Assembly (NCBI GenBank): GCA_018609925.1
Contig: JAHEOG010000160.1
Span: forward strand, 1 to 16,142
Source: Gammaproteobacteria bacterium
GTDB lineage: Bacteria > Pseudomonadota > Gammaproteobacteria > Thiohalorhabdales > Thiohalorhabdaceae
Length of the DNA: 16,142 nucleotides
Reading direction: 5' to 3'
Position 1 is the stretch's first letter; each line of letters begins with the position of its first letter. The notes beneath the pieces were generated by a model. The model was not told the DNA's origin and made no database searches. It was given only the letters and a program-made list of their open reading frames with translations. Below are positions 6,864-12,732 of the stretch, piece after piece. Both the position numbers and the translations under genes were made by a program.

Positions 6864-7742
6864 TCAGCCCCGGTGGTCCAGGACCTCGGCCACCCGCTCG
6901 CCGATCTCCGCCGGCGAGCGGGCGATAGCGAACCCGGCGTCCTCCAGGGCGGCGAACTTCTCCTCGGCGGTTCCTCTCCCGCCCGATATCACCGCCCCGG
7001 CGTGGCCCATACGCCGTCCGGGTGGGGCCGTCACCCCGGCGATGTAGCCCACCACCGGCTTGCTCATGCGCTCCCGGACGAAGTCGGCGGCCTCCTCCTC
7101 GGCGGTGCCACCGATCTCCCCCACCATGACCACCGCTTCGGTGCCCGGATCCGCCTCGAAAAGCTCCAGGACCTCCACGAAATCGGTGCCGCTGATGGGA
7201 TCGCCGCCGATGCCGACGCAGGTGGATTGGCCCAGGCCGAGCTGGGTGATCTGATGGACGGCCTCGTAGGTGAGGGTCCCCGAGCGGGAGACCACCCCCA
7301 CCGTGCCGGGGGCATGGATGGCCCCCGGCATGATCCCGACCTTGCTCTGGCCTGGGGTGATCACGCCGGGACAGTTGGGCCCGATCAACCGGGTGGGGCG
7401 ATGCCGCAGGTAGTCCTTGACCCGCATCATGTCGAGGACGGGGATGCCCTCGGTGATGGTGACCACCAGGGCCATCCCGGCATCCGCCGCTTCCATGACG
7501 GCGTCGGCAGCCAGGGCGGCCGGTACGTATTGCACACTGACGTCGGCCCCGGTAGCGGCCACCGCCTCCGCAACGGTGTCGAACACCGGACGGTCGAGGT
7601 GGGTCTGCCCACCCTTGCCGGGCGTTACCCCGCCTACTAGGCGGGTCCCGTACTCGATAGCCTGTTGGCAATGGAAGGTGGCCTGCTCGCCGGTGAAGCC
7701 CTGGCACAGGACCTTGGAGGACTGGTCCACCAGGATGCTCAT
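6864..7742 (-). CDS. sucD: Succinyl-CoA synthetase, alpha subunit
   Basis: The 292-residue alpha subunit of succinyl-CoA synthetase, the TCA-cycle enzyme that interconverts succinyl-CoA and succinate with ATP or GTP formation. It has the CoA-binding Rossmann domain at the N-terminus (VLCQGFTGEQATFH and GGVTPGKGG), the IGPNCPGVI and SRSGTLTYE motifs, and the active-site phosphohistidine at His247 in RRMGHAGAVISGG. Length matches the E. coli subunit (289). Its ATG overlaps the sucC stop as ATGA, a common way to make the two subunits in equal amounts. nadE follows after 33 bases. In an organism with NAD-dependent isocitrate dehydrogenase the enzyme may run in either direction, supplying succinyl-CoA for biosynthesis. 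Confidence 0.97.
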   Translation of the reverse strand: MSILVDQSSKVLCQGFTGEQATFHCQQAIEYGTRLVGGVTPGKGGQTHLDRPVFDTVAEAVAATGADVSVQYVPAALAADAVMEAADAGMALVVTITEGIPVLDMMRVKDYLRHRPTRLIGPNCPGVITPGQSKVGIMPGAIHAPGTVGVVSRSGTLTYEAVHQITQLGLGQSTCVGIGGDPISGTDFVEVLELFEADPGTEAVVMVGEIGGTAEEEAADFVRERMSKPVVGYIAGVTAPPGRRMGHAGAVISGGRGTAEEKFAALEDAGFAIARSPAEIGERVAEVLDHRG

Positions 7743-8908
7743 GGCTGCCTCCCGGCCGCCGCCACCGCCTTCTCGGCGGCCTCGGCCAGGGTGGCGGCTG
7801 TTATCAGGTCCAGCCCCGATTCCTGGAGCAGCGTGCGCCCCTGCTCGACGTTGGTGCCCTCCAGGCGGATCACCAAAGGCACCCCCAGCTCCATCTCGCG
7901 CAGGGCCCCCAATAAGCCCTCGGCAATGACGTCGCAGCGCACGATCCCGCCGAAGATGTTGATCAGGATGGCCTCCACGCTAGCGTCGGAGAGCAGGATC
8001 TTGAAGGCGGCCGTGACCCGCTCCGCCGAGGTCCCACCGCCCACGTCCAGGAAGTTGGCGGGCGCCCCACCGTAGAGCTTGATGATGTCCATCGTCGCCA
8101 TGGCCAGGCCGGCGCCGTTGACCATGCACCCGATGGTGCCGTCGAGGGCGATGTAGTTGAGGCCGTGGGCGTGGGCCTCGTGCTCCTTGGGCTCCTCCTC
8201 GTTGGGATCGCGCAGCTCGCGCAGCTCGGGGTGGCGGATGAGGCCGTTGTCATCCAGTTTGAACTTGGCGTCGAGCGCCAGGAGCTCGCCCTCGGCAGTG
8301 ATCACGAGGGGGTTGAGTTCCACCAGCGAGGCATCCCTTGCCAGGAAGGCGTCGTAAAGGGCCAAGAGGATCCGGGCGAAGGGCCTTACTTGGGCCCAAT
8401 CCAGCCCCAGGCCGAACCCCAGCTTGCGGGCCTGAAAGGGCTGCAATCCCACCCCGGGGTCCACCGGCTCCTGAAGGATCCGCTCCGGCCGGCTCCGGGC
8501 GACCTCCTCGATGTCCACCCCGCCCTCCCCGGAGGCCATAAAGACCACGGTGTCCCGGTGCCGGTCCACCGTCGCCGCCACGTACAATTCTTGGGTAAAG
8601 GCATAGGCGCGCTCCACCAGCAGCCGACGCACCACCCGGCCCTCCGGACCCGTCTGCTCGGTGACAAGTGGGCGCTCGAGCAGCTCCTCCGCCTGCGTCC
8701 AGACCTCCTCCAGGGAGCTGGCGAGGCGCACACCGCCCGCCTTGCCGCGTCCCCCGGCGTGGATCTGGGCCTTAACCGCCCACTGCTGCCCGCCCAGATC
8801 CTCGGCCGCGGCGACCGCCTCGGCCACCGTGAACGCTGCCCGCCCATCCGGAACCGGCACCCCGTGCTCCGCGAGGAGGGTCTTGGCCTGGTATTCGTGG
8901 ATGAGCAT
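7739..8908 (-). CDS. sucC: Succinyl-CoA synthetase, beta subunit (ADP-forming type)
   Basis: The 389-residue beta subunit carries the ATP-grasp nucleotide-binding domain and the succinate site. Visible family features are the N-terminal HEYQAKTLLAEHGVPVP, the grasp loop VKAQIHAGGRGKAGGV (residues 45-60), the metal-binding ELNPL at 198-202 with Asp213, the succinate-binding MVNGAGLAMATMD at 262-274 and the NIFGGIVRCD loop near 317-326 that contacts the phosphohistidine of SucD. Length is almost identical to the E. coli subunit (388). An AAGGA sequence sits about 10 bases ahead of the ATG. The gene lies 110 bases after icd with no convincing terminator between them, and overlaps sucD. There are no genes for 2-oxoglutarate dehydrogenase in the window, unlike the sucABCD order of enteric bacteria. 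Confidence 0.97.
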   Translation of the reverse strand: MLIHEYQAKTLLAEHGVPVPDGRAAFTVAEAVAAAEDLGGQQWAVKAQIHAGGRGKAGGVRLASSLEEVWTQAEELLERPLVTEQTGPEGRVVRRLLVERAYAFTQELYVAATVDRHRDTVVFMASGEGGVDIEEVARSRPERILQEPVDPGVGLQPFQARKLGFGLGLDWAQVRPFARILLALYDAFLARDASLVELNPLVITAEGELLALDAKFKLDDNGLIRHPELRELRDPNEEEPKEHEAHAHGLNYIALDGTIGCMVNGAGLAMATMDIIKLYGGAPANFLDVGGGTSAERVTAAFKILLSDASVEAILINIFGGIVRCDVIAEGLLGALREMELGVPLVIRLEGTNVEQGRTLLQESGLDLITAATLAEAAEKAVAAAGRQP

Positions 8909-8959
8909 GGGCTACTTGTCCTTCGGGGGGTGGTGGCTCCGGCGGGCGCGGCCCCGGCA

Positions 8960-8987
8960 AGTACCTGGGGGGCTTACTCCCCCGACC
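8960..8987 (-). other. icd-sucC spacer with a small GC hairpin
   Basis: On the minus strand the 110-base icd-sucC spacer contains GGGGG-agtaag-CCCCC, a 5-bp stem with a 6-base loop and no T-run after it. It looks more like a weak attenuating or stabilising hairpin than a terminator, so read-through from icd into sucC is likely. Confidence 0.25.
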
Positions 8988-9018
8988 GGAGACGGGTCCC
9001 TACGGGAGGTTCGGCAGC

Positions 9019-10314
9019 TCACATGTGATCGATCACGGCCCGACCGAACTCGGAGGAGGACACCAGGGTTGCCTCGGGCATGTGGCGCTCGAAATCGGCG
9101 GTCACGGTCTTGCTGGCGATGGTCCCTTCCATGCCCTTCACCACCAGATCCGCCGCATCGCTCCACCCCAGGAAGCGCAGCATCATCTCCCCGGACAGGA
9201 TAAGGGAACCGGGATTGGCCCTGTCCTGACCGGCCATATCGGGAGCGGTCCCGTGTGTGGCCTCGAACACCGCGTAATCGTCGGAGAGATTGGCCCCCGG
9301 AGCGATCCCGACGCCTCCCACCTCGGCGGCCAGTGCGTCGGAGATGTAGTCCCCGTTCAGGTTCATGGTGGCGATCACGTCGTGCTCCGCCGGCGAGAGC
9401 AGGATCTGCTGCAGGAAATTGTCCGCTATGGCGTCCTTGACGAGGATTCGGCCCTCCTCCTCAGCGGCGTCCCAGGCGGTATCGGCGGCCTCCCGGCCCT
9501 CCTCCTCGTAGAGAGCTTGATATTGGCGCCAGGTAAAGGCCCGATCCCCGAATTCCTCCTCGGCAACGTCGTAGCCCCAGCGGCGGAAGGCCCCTTCCGT
9601 GTACTTCATAATGTTGCCCTTGTGCACCAGGGTCACCGAATGGCGGTTGTGATCCAAGGCGTACTCGATGGCCTTGCCCACGAGGCGCCGCGTTCCCTCT
9701 TCGGAGATGGGCTTGATGCCGATACCTGAGGTCTCCGGGAATCGGATCCCGGTCACTTCCAGCTCTTGCTGTAGGAAGTCCAACAGTCGGCCCACCGATT
9801 GCGACCCCGAAGGCCATTCAATCCCAGCGTAGATGTCTTCGGAGTTCTCCCGAAAGACCACCATGTCCACGGTCTCGGGGCGCTTCAGGGGGGAGGGCAC
9901 GCCATTGAAGTAGCGAACCGGACGGAGACACACGAACAGGTCCAGCTCTTGGCGAAGGGTCACGTTGAGGCTTCGAAAGCCTCCCGCCACCGGGGTGGTC
10001 AGCGGGCCCTTGATGGCCACCCGGTAGTCCCGCAGGGCCTGCAGGGTCTCCTCGGGCAGCCAATGGTTGCTGCCGTAGGTCATTGCGGCCCTCTCGCCGG
10101 CAAAGACCTCCATCCATTGGAGGCGGCAGCTTCCCCCGTAGGCCTTCTCCACGGCCGCATCCAGCACCGCCTGCATGGGCGGAGTCACATCCGCACCGAT
10201 GCCGTCCCCTTGAATGAACGGGATGATGGGACGGGCAGGCACCAGCCATTCCCCGTTCGCGCCGCGGGATAGGGCCTCCCCGTCCTGGGGAGGCTGGGTC
10301 TTGGTGTGTTCCAT
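9019..10314 (-). CDS. icd: Isocitrate dehydrogenase, probably NAD-dependent
   Basis: A 431-residue homodimeric-type isocitrate dehydrogenase that oxidatively decarboxylates isocitrate to 2-oxoglutarate. It aligns with E. coli Icd over its length (IQGDGIGADVTP, KGPLTTPV, FRENSEDIYAG, HKGNIMKYTEGAF, NLNGDYISDALAA, FEATHGTAP), and the serine phosphorylated by AceK in E. coli is conserved as Ser115 in FRSLNV. The cofactor site differs: E. coli Lys344-Tyr345 are Asp359-Met360 here, Val351 is Ala366, Cys332 is Tyr347 and Tyr391 is Ala406, while Arg395 is kept. Asp, Tyr and Ala at the first, third and fourth of these match changes known to turn E. coli Icd into an NAD enzyme, so NAD use is likely. 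A variable segment (about residues 260-288) differs from E. coli. I use the ATG at 10314; a TTG three codons upstream is the alternative. It heads the icd-sucCD-nadE-glnB run. Confidence 0.95.
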   Translation of the reverse strand: MEHTKTQPPQDGEALSRGANGEWLVPARPIIPFIQGDGIGADVTPPMQAVLDAAVEKAYGGSCRLQWMEVFAGERAAMTYGSNHWLPEETLQALRDYRVAIKGPLTTPVAGGFRSLNVTLRQELDLFVCLRPVRYFNGVPSPLKRPETVDMVVFRENSEDIYAGIEWPSGSQSVGRLLDFLQQELEVTGIRFPETSGIGIKPISEEGTRRLVGKAIEYALDHNRHSVTLVHKGNIMKYTEGAFRRWGYDVAEEEFGDRAFTWRQYQALYEEEGREAADTAWDAAEEEGRILVKDAIADNFLQQILLSPAEHDVIATMNLNGDYISDALAAEVGGVGIAPGANLSDDYAVFEATHGTAPDMAGQDRANPGSLILSGEMMLRFLGWSDAADLVVKGMEGTIASKTVTADFERHMPEATLVSSSEFGRAVIDHM

Positions 10315-10518
10315 GGCAGGCAAACCCTTTCGCCCGATTTCGGCCTACACCGGGGGAACGACCCTTTCCCCGTTGGTCCTGGCTCGCAAAAGGCCGGAAA
10401 GGCTAACCCGATTACCGGCGTGGCGCAATTTGGCCCGAATGGGACACATTCCCCACCGTGGGCCATCGTGAGCTCGGTGAGGCGCTACCGGGGCCCGGAT
10501 CCGCCGCTCCCGAAGCGT

Positions 10519-10549
10519 TATTGCCGAACCGGCCGATCCTGATAAAAAT
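10519..10549 (+). promoter_or_regulatory. Candidate divergent promoter pair between icd and the small membrane peptide gene
   Basis: On the + strand TTGCCG (10521-10526), a 17-base spacer and AAAAAT (10544-10549) resemble a sigma70-type promoter that would give a leader of about 100 bases for the peptide gene at 10654. On the minus strand TTATCA, a 17-base spacer and AATAAC occupy nearly the same bases and would transcribe icd with a leader of about 200 bases. Each box matches the consensus at four of six positions. The segment is the most AT-rich spot in this gap, but both calls are tentative. Confidence 0.3.
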
Positions 10550-10590
10550 ACCCGGAGAGGGCCACGAAAGACCAGCAGCACCCGTAGCAA

Positions 10591-10627
10591 ATCCCCTCAG
10601 GGCGAGACCCTGGATCGCGAAGGGGAT
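10591..10627 (+). promoter_or_regulatory. Structured leader hairpin before the small membrane peptide gene
   Basis: Two nested stems can form in the leader RNA. The outer stem ATCCCCT / AGGGGAT (10591-10597 with 10621-10627) has seven pairs. The inner stem CAGGG / CCCTG (10598-10602 with 10608-10612), with loop CGAGA, stacks directly on its 5' side, leaving an 8-base bulge (GATCGCGA). It ends 14 bases before the ribosome binding site at 10641, so it could modulate translation or RNA stability. It matches no riboswitch class that I recognise. Confidence 0.45.
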
Positions 10628-10653
10628 CCACAGGCCCAACAGGGAGGAAGGAC

Positions 10654-10758
10654 ATGGACCGAGAGGACAAGTACATGGCTGTCCATCTGGCATGGGTCCT
10701 GGCTGGGCTGATCGCCATTGCGGTGATCTTTATTATCGCGGCGAACGTGCTCGCCTAG
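10654..10758 (+). CDS. Small single-pass membrane peptide (34 residues), unrecognised
   Basis: A 34-residue reading frame starts at an ATG preceded by a strong AGGGAGGAAGG ribosome binding site (10641-10651). The peptide has a charged N-terminus (MDREDKYM), then one continuous hydrophobic helix of about 23 residues (LAWVLAGLIAIAVIFIIAA), ending N-V-L-A, which is the pattern of a single-pass inner-membrane miniprotein. Such peptides often modulate membrane complexes (CydX, CcoQ and KdpF are examples), but I see no match to any of them. It stands alone on the + strand, divergent from icd and converging on gpmA, with its own possible promoter and structured leader. A 6-bp hairpin begins at its stop codon. 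The ribosome binding site and the clear membrane helix argue that it is real; expression is unproven and the function is unknown. Confidence 0.68.
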   Translation: MDREDKYMAVHLAWVLAGLIAIAVIFIIAANVLA

Positions 10759-10774
10759 GCCCGATCCAGGCCTA
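10756..10774 (+). terminator. Hairpin overlapping the stop codon of the small peptide gene
   Basis: TAGGCC and GGCCTA make a perfect 6-bp stem around a 7-base loop, with the TAG stop inside the stem. Only three Ts follow after a few bases (cgattt), so it is a weak terminator candidate or a 3'-end stabiliser. Confidence 0.35.
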
Positions 10775-10877
10775 CGATTTCCGGATGGCCCTGGCGCGGG
10801 AGTGACAATCCGGGGAAAGGTCGCACCCACGGCACTGCCACTCGGCCCACTCATCTAAAAGGTCCGGGGCCGCGGGG

Positions 10878-10900
10878 GAGGGCATTGGGCCGGTGCCCTC
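10878..10900 (+). terminator. Hairpin between the small peptide gene and gpmA
   Basis: GAGGGCA and TGCCCTC form a perfect 7-bp stem with a 9-base loop, followed on the + strand by ATTTCG. It lies 120 bases after the peptide gene and 42 bases beyond the gpmA stop on the opposite strand, so it may serve both converging transcripts. The T-run is short. Confidence 0.45.
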
Positions 10901-10941
10901 ATTTCGCCCGTGCCTTCGACGTCAGGCGATCAGCCGTTCGA

Positions 10942-11691
10942 TCAGCGGGAGCCCTCTTCCAGCTCTTCCCCCATAGGGTCGGGGATCTCCTCCTCCTTTC
11001 CTTCCCGCAGATAGAACCGACGCTCCATTTCGAGATCCGTCCCAAAGACATAGACCCGGGGCACGGCCAGAGGGATGTTGAGATTGGTGATCCCCTCGTC
11101 GGAAAGCCCGTCCAGATACTTGACCAGGGCCCGCAGGCTGTTGCCGTGGCCAACCACCAGGACATCCTCCCCGGCTCGGACCCGGGGGGCGATGAGCTCC
11201 CGCCAGCTGGGCAGCACTCGTGCCACGGTGTCGGCCAGGGACTCGGCAGTGGGCACTGCCCCCGGCTCCAGCTTGCGGTATTTGGCCTCAAAACGGGGAT
11301 GCCGCGGGTCATCGGGGGCCAAGTGAGGCGGCCGGACGTCGTAGGCGCGCCGCCATTGGTGCACCTGCTCGGCCCCGTAGATCTCCTCGAACTTGACCTT
11401 GCTCTCCCCCTGGAGGGTCCCGTAGTGGCGCTCGTTCAGACGCCAGTCCTTGATCACCGGGAGCCACATCTGGTCGAGGTGGTCCATGGTAATCCACAGG
11501 GTGCGAATGGCCCGTTTCAGATAGGAAGTGAAGGCGGTGTCGAACAAATAGCCCTGCTCATGCAGGGACCGCCCTGCCCTTCGGGCCTGTTCCATCCCGT
11601 TGTCGGACAGGTCCACATCCATCCAGCCGGTGAACCGTTGCTCCAGATTCCAATGGCTTTCTCCGTGCCGGAGAAGGACGACGTGGGGCAT
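10942..11691 (-). CDS. gpmA: 2,3-bisphosphoglycerate-dependent phosphoglycerate mutase
   Basis: A 249-residue cofactor-dependent phosphoglycerate mutase, which interconverts 3- and 2-phosphoglycerate in glycolysis and gluconeogenesis in the cytoplasm. The phosphohistidine is His9 in LLRHGES, and the other active-site groups Arg8, Arg60 (YLKRAIRT), Glu87 (LNERHYGTLQG) and His182 (GHGNSLRAL) are all present. Length matches E. coli GpmA (250). The frame is open 26 codons further upstream, but the family starts at this ATG, and a GGAAGAAG purine stretch precedes it. The C-terminal tail is rich in acidic residues (EELEEGSR). It is monocistronic, convergent with the small peptide gene and divergent from the metallopeptidase gene. 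Confidence 0.95.
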   Translation of the reverse strand: MPHVVLLRHGESHWNLEQRFTGWMDVDLSDNGMEQARRAGRSLHEQGYLFDTAFTSYLKRAIRTLWITMDHLDQMWLPVIKDWRLNERHYGTLQGESKVKFEEIYGAEQVHQWRRAYDVRPPHLAPDDPRHPRFEAKYRKLEPGAVPTAESLADTVARVLPSWRELIAPRVRAGEDVLVVGHGNSLRALVKYLDGLSDEGITNLNIPLAVPRVYVFGTDLEMERRFYLREGKEEEIPDPMGEELEEGSR

Positions 11692-11734
11692 GCGCGCTTC
11701 TTCCGTTCGTGGGTTGGGACCGAAAAGGCCTTCT

Positions 11735-11743
11735 AGGATAACA
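11735..11743 (-). promoter_or_regulatory. gpmA: Extended -10 promoter candidate for gpmA
   Basis: On the minus strand TGTTATCCT reads as an extended -10 element (TG, one base, TATCCT) about 44 bases ahead of the gpmA ATG. No good -35 box lies at the normal distance, as is usual for extended -10 promoters. Nothing else is recognisable in the 225-base gpmA/metallopeptidase divergent gap except a weak + strand pair (AAGACA at 11867-11872 and TATTAG at 11890-11895, 17-base spacer) that could serve the metallopeptidase. Confidence 0.35.
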
Positions 11744-11916
11744 CTTGCCGAGGCCCATCCCCGGCCCAAGTAGCCCAGGCGCCCAAGTCGTGCCGCATTG
11801 CGTTATTCTTGCTTGGGAACCCGCCAAGGCCCAGCGACGAGACCGGACAGCCCCTAAGCCGAGGGAAAGACATGCCGATCCCACCTGAATATTAGACTCG
11901 GAAGGCACAGAGGGCT

Positions 11917-12597
11917 ATGCACTTCGTGATCGCTCTCCTCGCACTTGCGGCCATTTTCTATGGGCCCCAGCTCTGGGTGCGAGCCGTGATGGCCCGCCAC
12001 GGTGGGGATCGCCCCGACATCCCAGGGACGGGCGGACAGCTTGCCGAACACCTCCTCGAGCGGCTCGGGGTCTCCGGGGTGGGGGTCGAACCGGGGGAGA
12101 CCGGCGATCACTACGATCCGGAGCGCCGGGTCGTGGTTTTGAGCGAACCCCATTTTGGGGGGCGCTCCCTCACGGCTGTAGCGGTAGCCGCCCACGAGGT
12201 TGGCCACGCCCTCCAAGACCAATCCGGTTACCGACCCTTGCGCCTCCGCCACCGCCTGGTTCGCGCCGTTGGCCATATCCAGCGGGCCGGGGCCATGGCC
12301 ATCGCCGCTACCCCTTTCCTGTTCCTCTTAACCCGCTCCCCAGCGGGCCTGCTCCTGCCCCTCGCCGTGGGCCTGGGGGGTGTCGCCGCCGGGGTGGCCG
12401 CCCACTTCATCACCTTGCCCGTGGAGCTGGACGCGAGCTTCCGGCGGGCCCTTCCCATCCTTCGGAACGGCTACCTTTCCCCCCGGGACGAGCCTGCGGC
12501 ACGCCAAGTCCTGTCGGCCGCCGCCCTGACCTACGTTGCCGCGGCCCTGGCCAGCGTGGTCAACCTCTGGTTCTGGCTACGCCTGCTGGGGAGGTAG
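11917..12597 (+). CDS. Membrane zinc metallopeptidase, YugP family
   Basis: A 226-residue integral-membrane protein of the neutral zinc metallopeptidase family typified by Bacillus YugP (Pfam Zn_peptidase_2). A first membrane helix spans residues 2-20, the zinc motif HEVGH is at 93-97 within AVAAHEVGHALQD, two hydrophobic segments follow at about 124-139 and 142-165, and a last helix lies at 199-222. Glu170 in TLPVELDASFRRA is the likely third zinc ligand, as in the family. A GAGGG ribosome binding site precedes the ATG by about 4 bases. Length is typical (about 225-230). Natural substrates of this family are not known; a role in membrane protein turnover is a guess. The gene appears to be monocistronic, with 135 unremarkable bases before the next gene. 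Confidence 0.9.
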   Translation: MHFVIALLALAAIFYGPQLWVRAVMARHGGDRPDIPGTGGQLAEHLLERLGVSGVGVEPGETGDHYDPERRVVVLSEPHFGGRSLTAVAVAAHEVGHALQDQSGYRPLRLRHRLVRAVGHIQRAGAMAIAATPFLFLLTRSPAGLLLPLAVGLGGVAAGVAAHFITLPVELDASFRRALPILRNGYLSPRDEPAARQVLSAAALTYVAAALASVVNLWFWLRLLGR

Positions 12598-12732
12598 CGC
12601 TTTGATGGCAAACGGTGGCTATGGCAGGTTCCGTCCAATTTCCCCGCCCAACCGGACAGGTGGGCCTTCTGAGCATCCACGAAGGGGTTCGCACCTAGAC
12701 CACCTCGCCCAAGGAACCTGCCCGAAAAGCCT

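Noticed and set aside
11872..11895. Seven-codon mini ORF (ATG to TAG) before the metallopeptidase
   Set aside because: It has no membrane, regulatory-peptide or codon-run character and is overlapped by a possible promoter -10 box, so it is probably chance.
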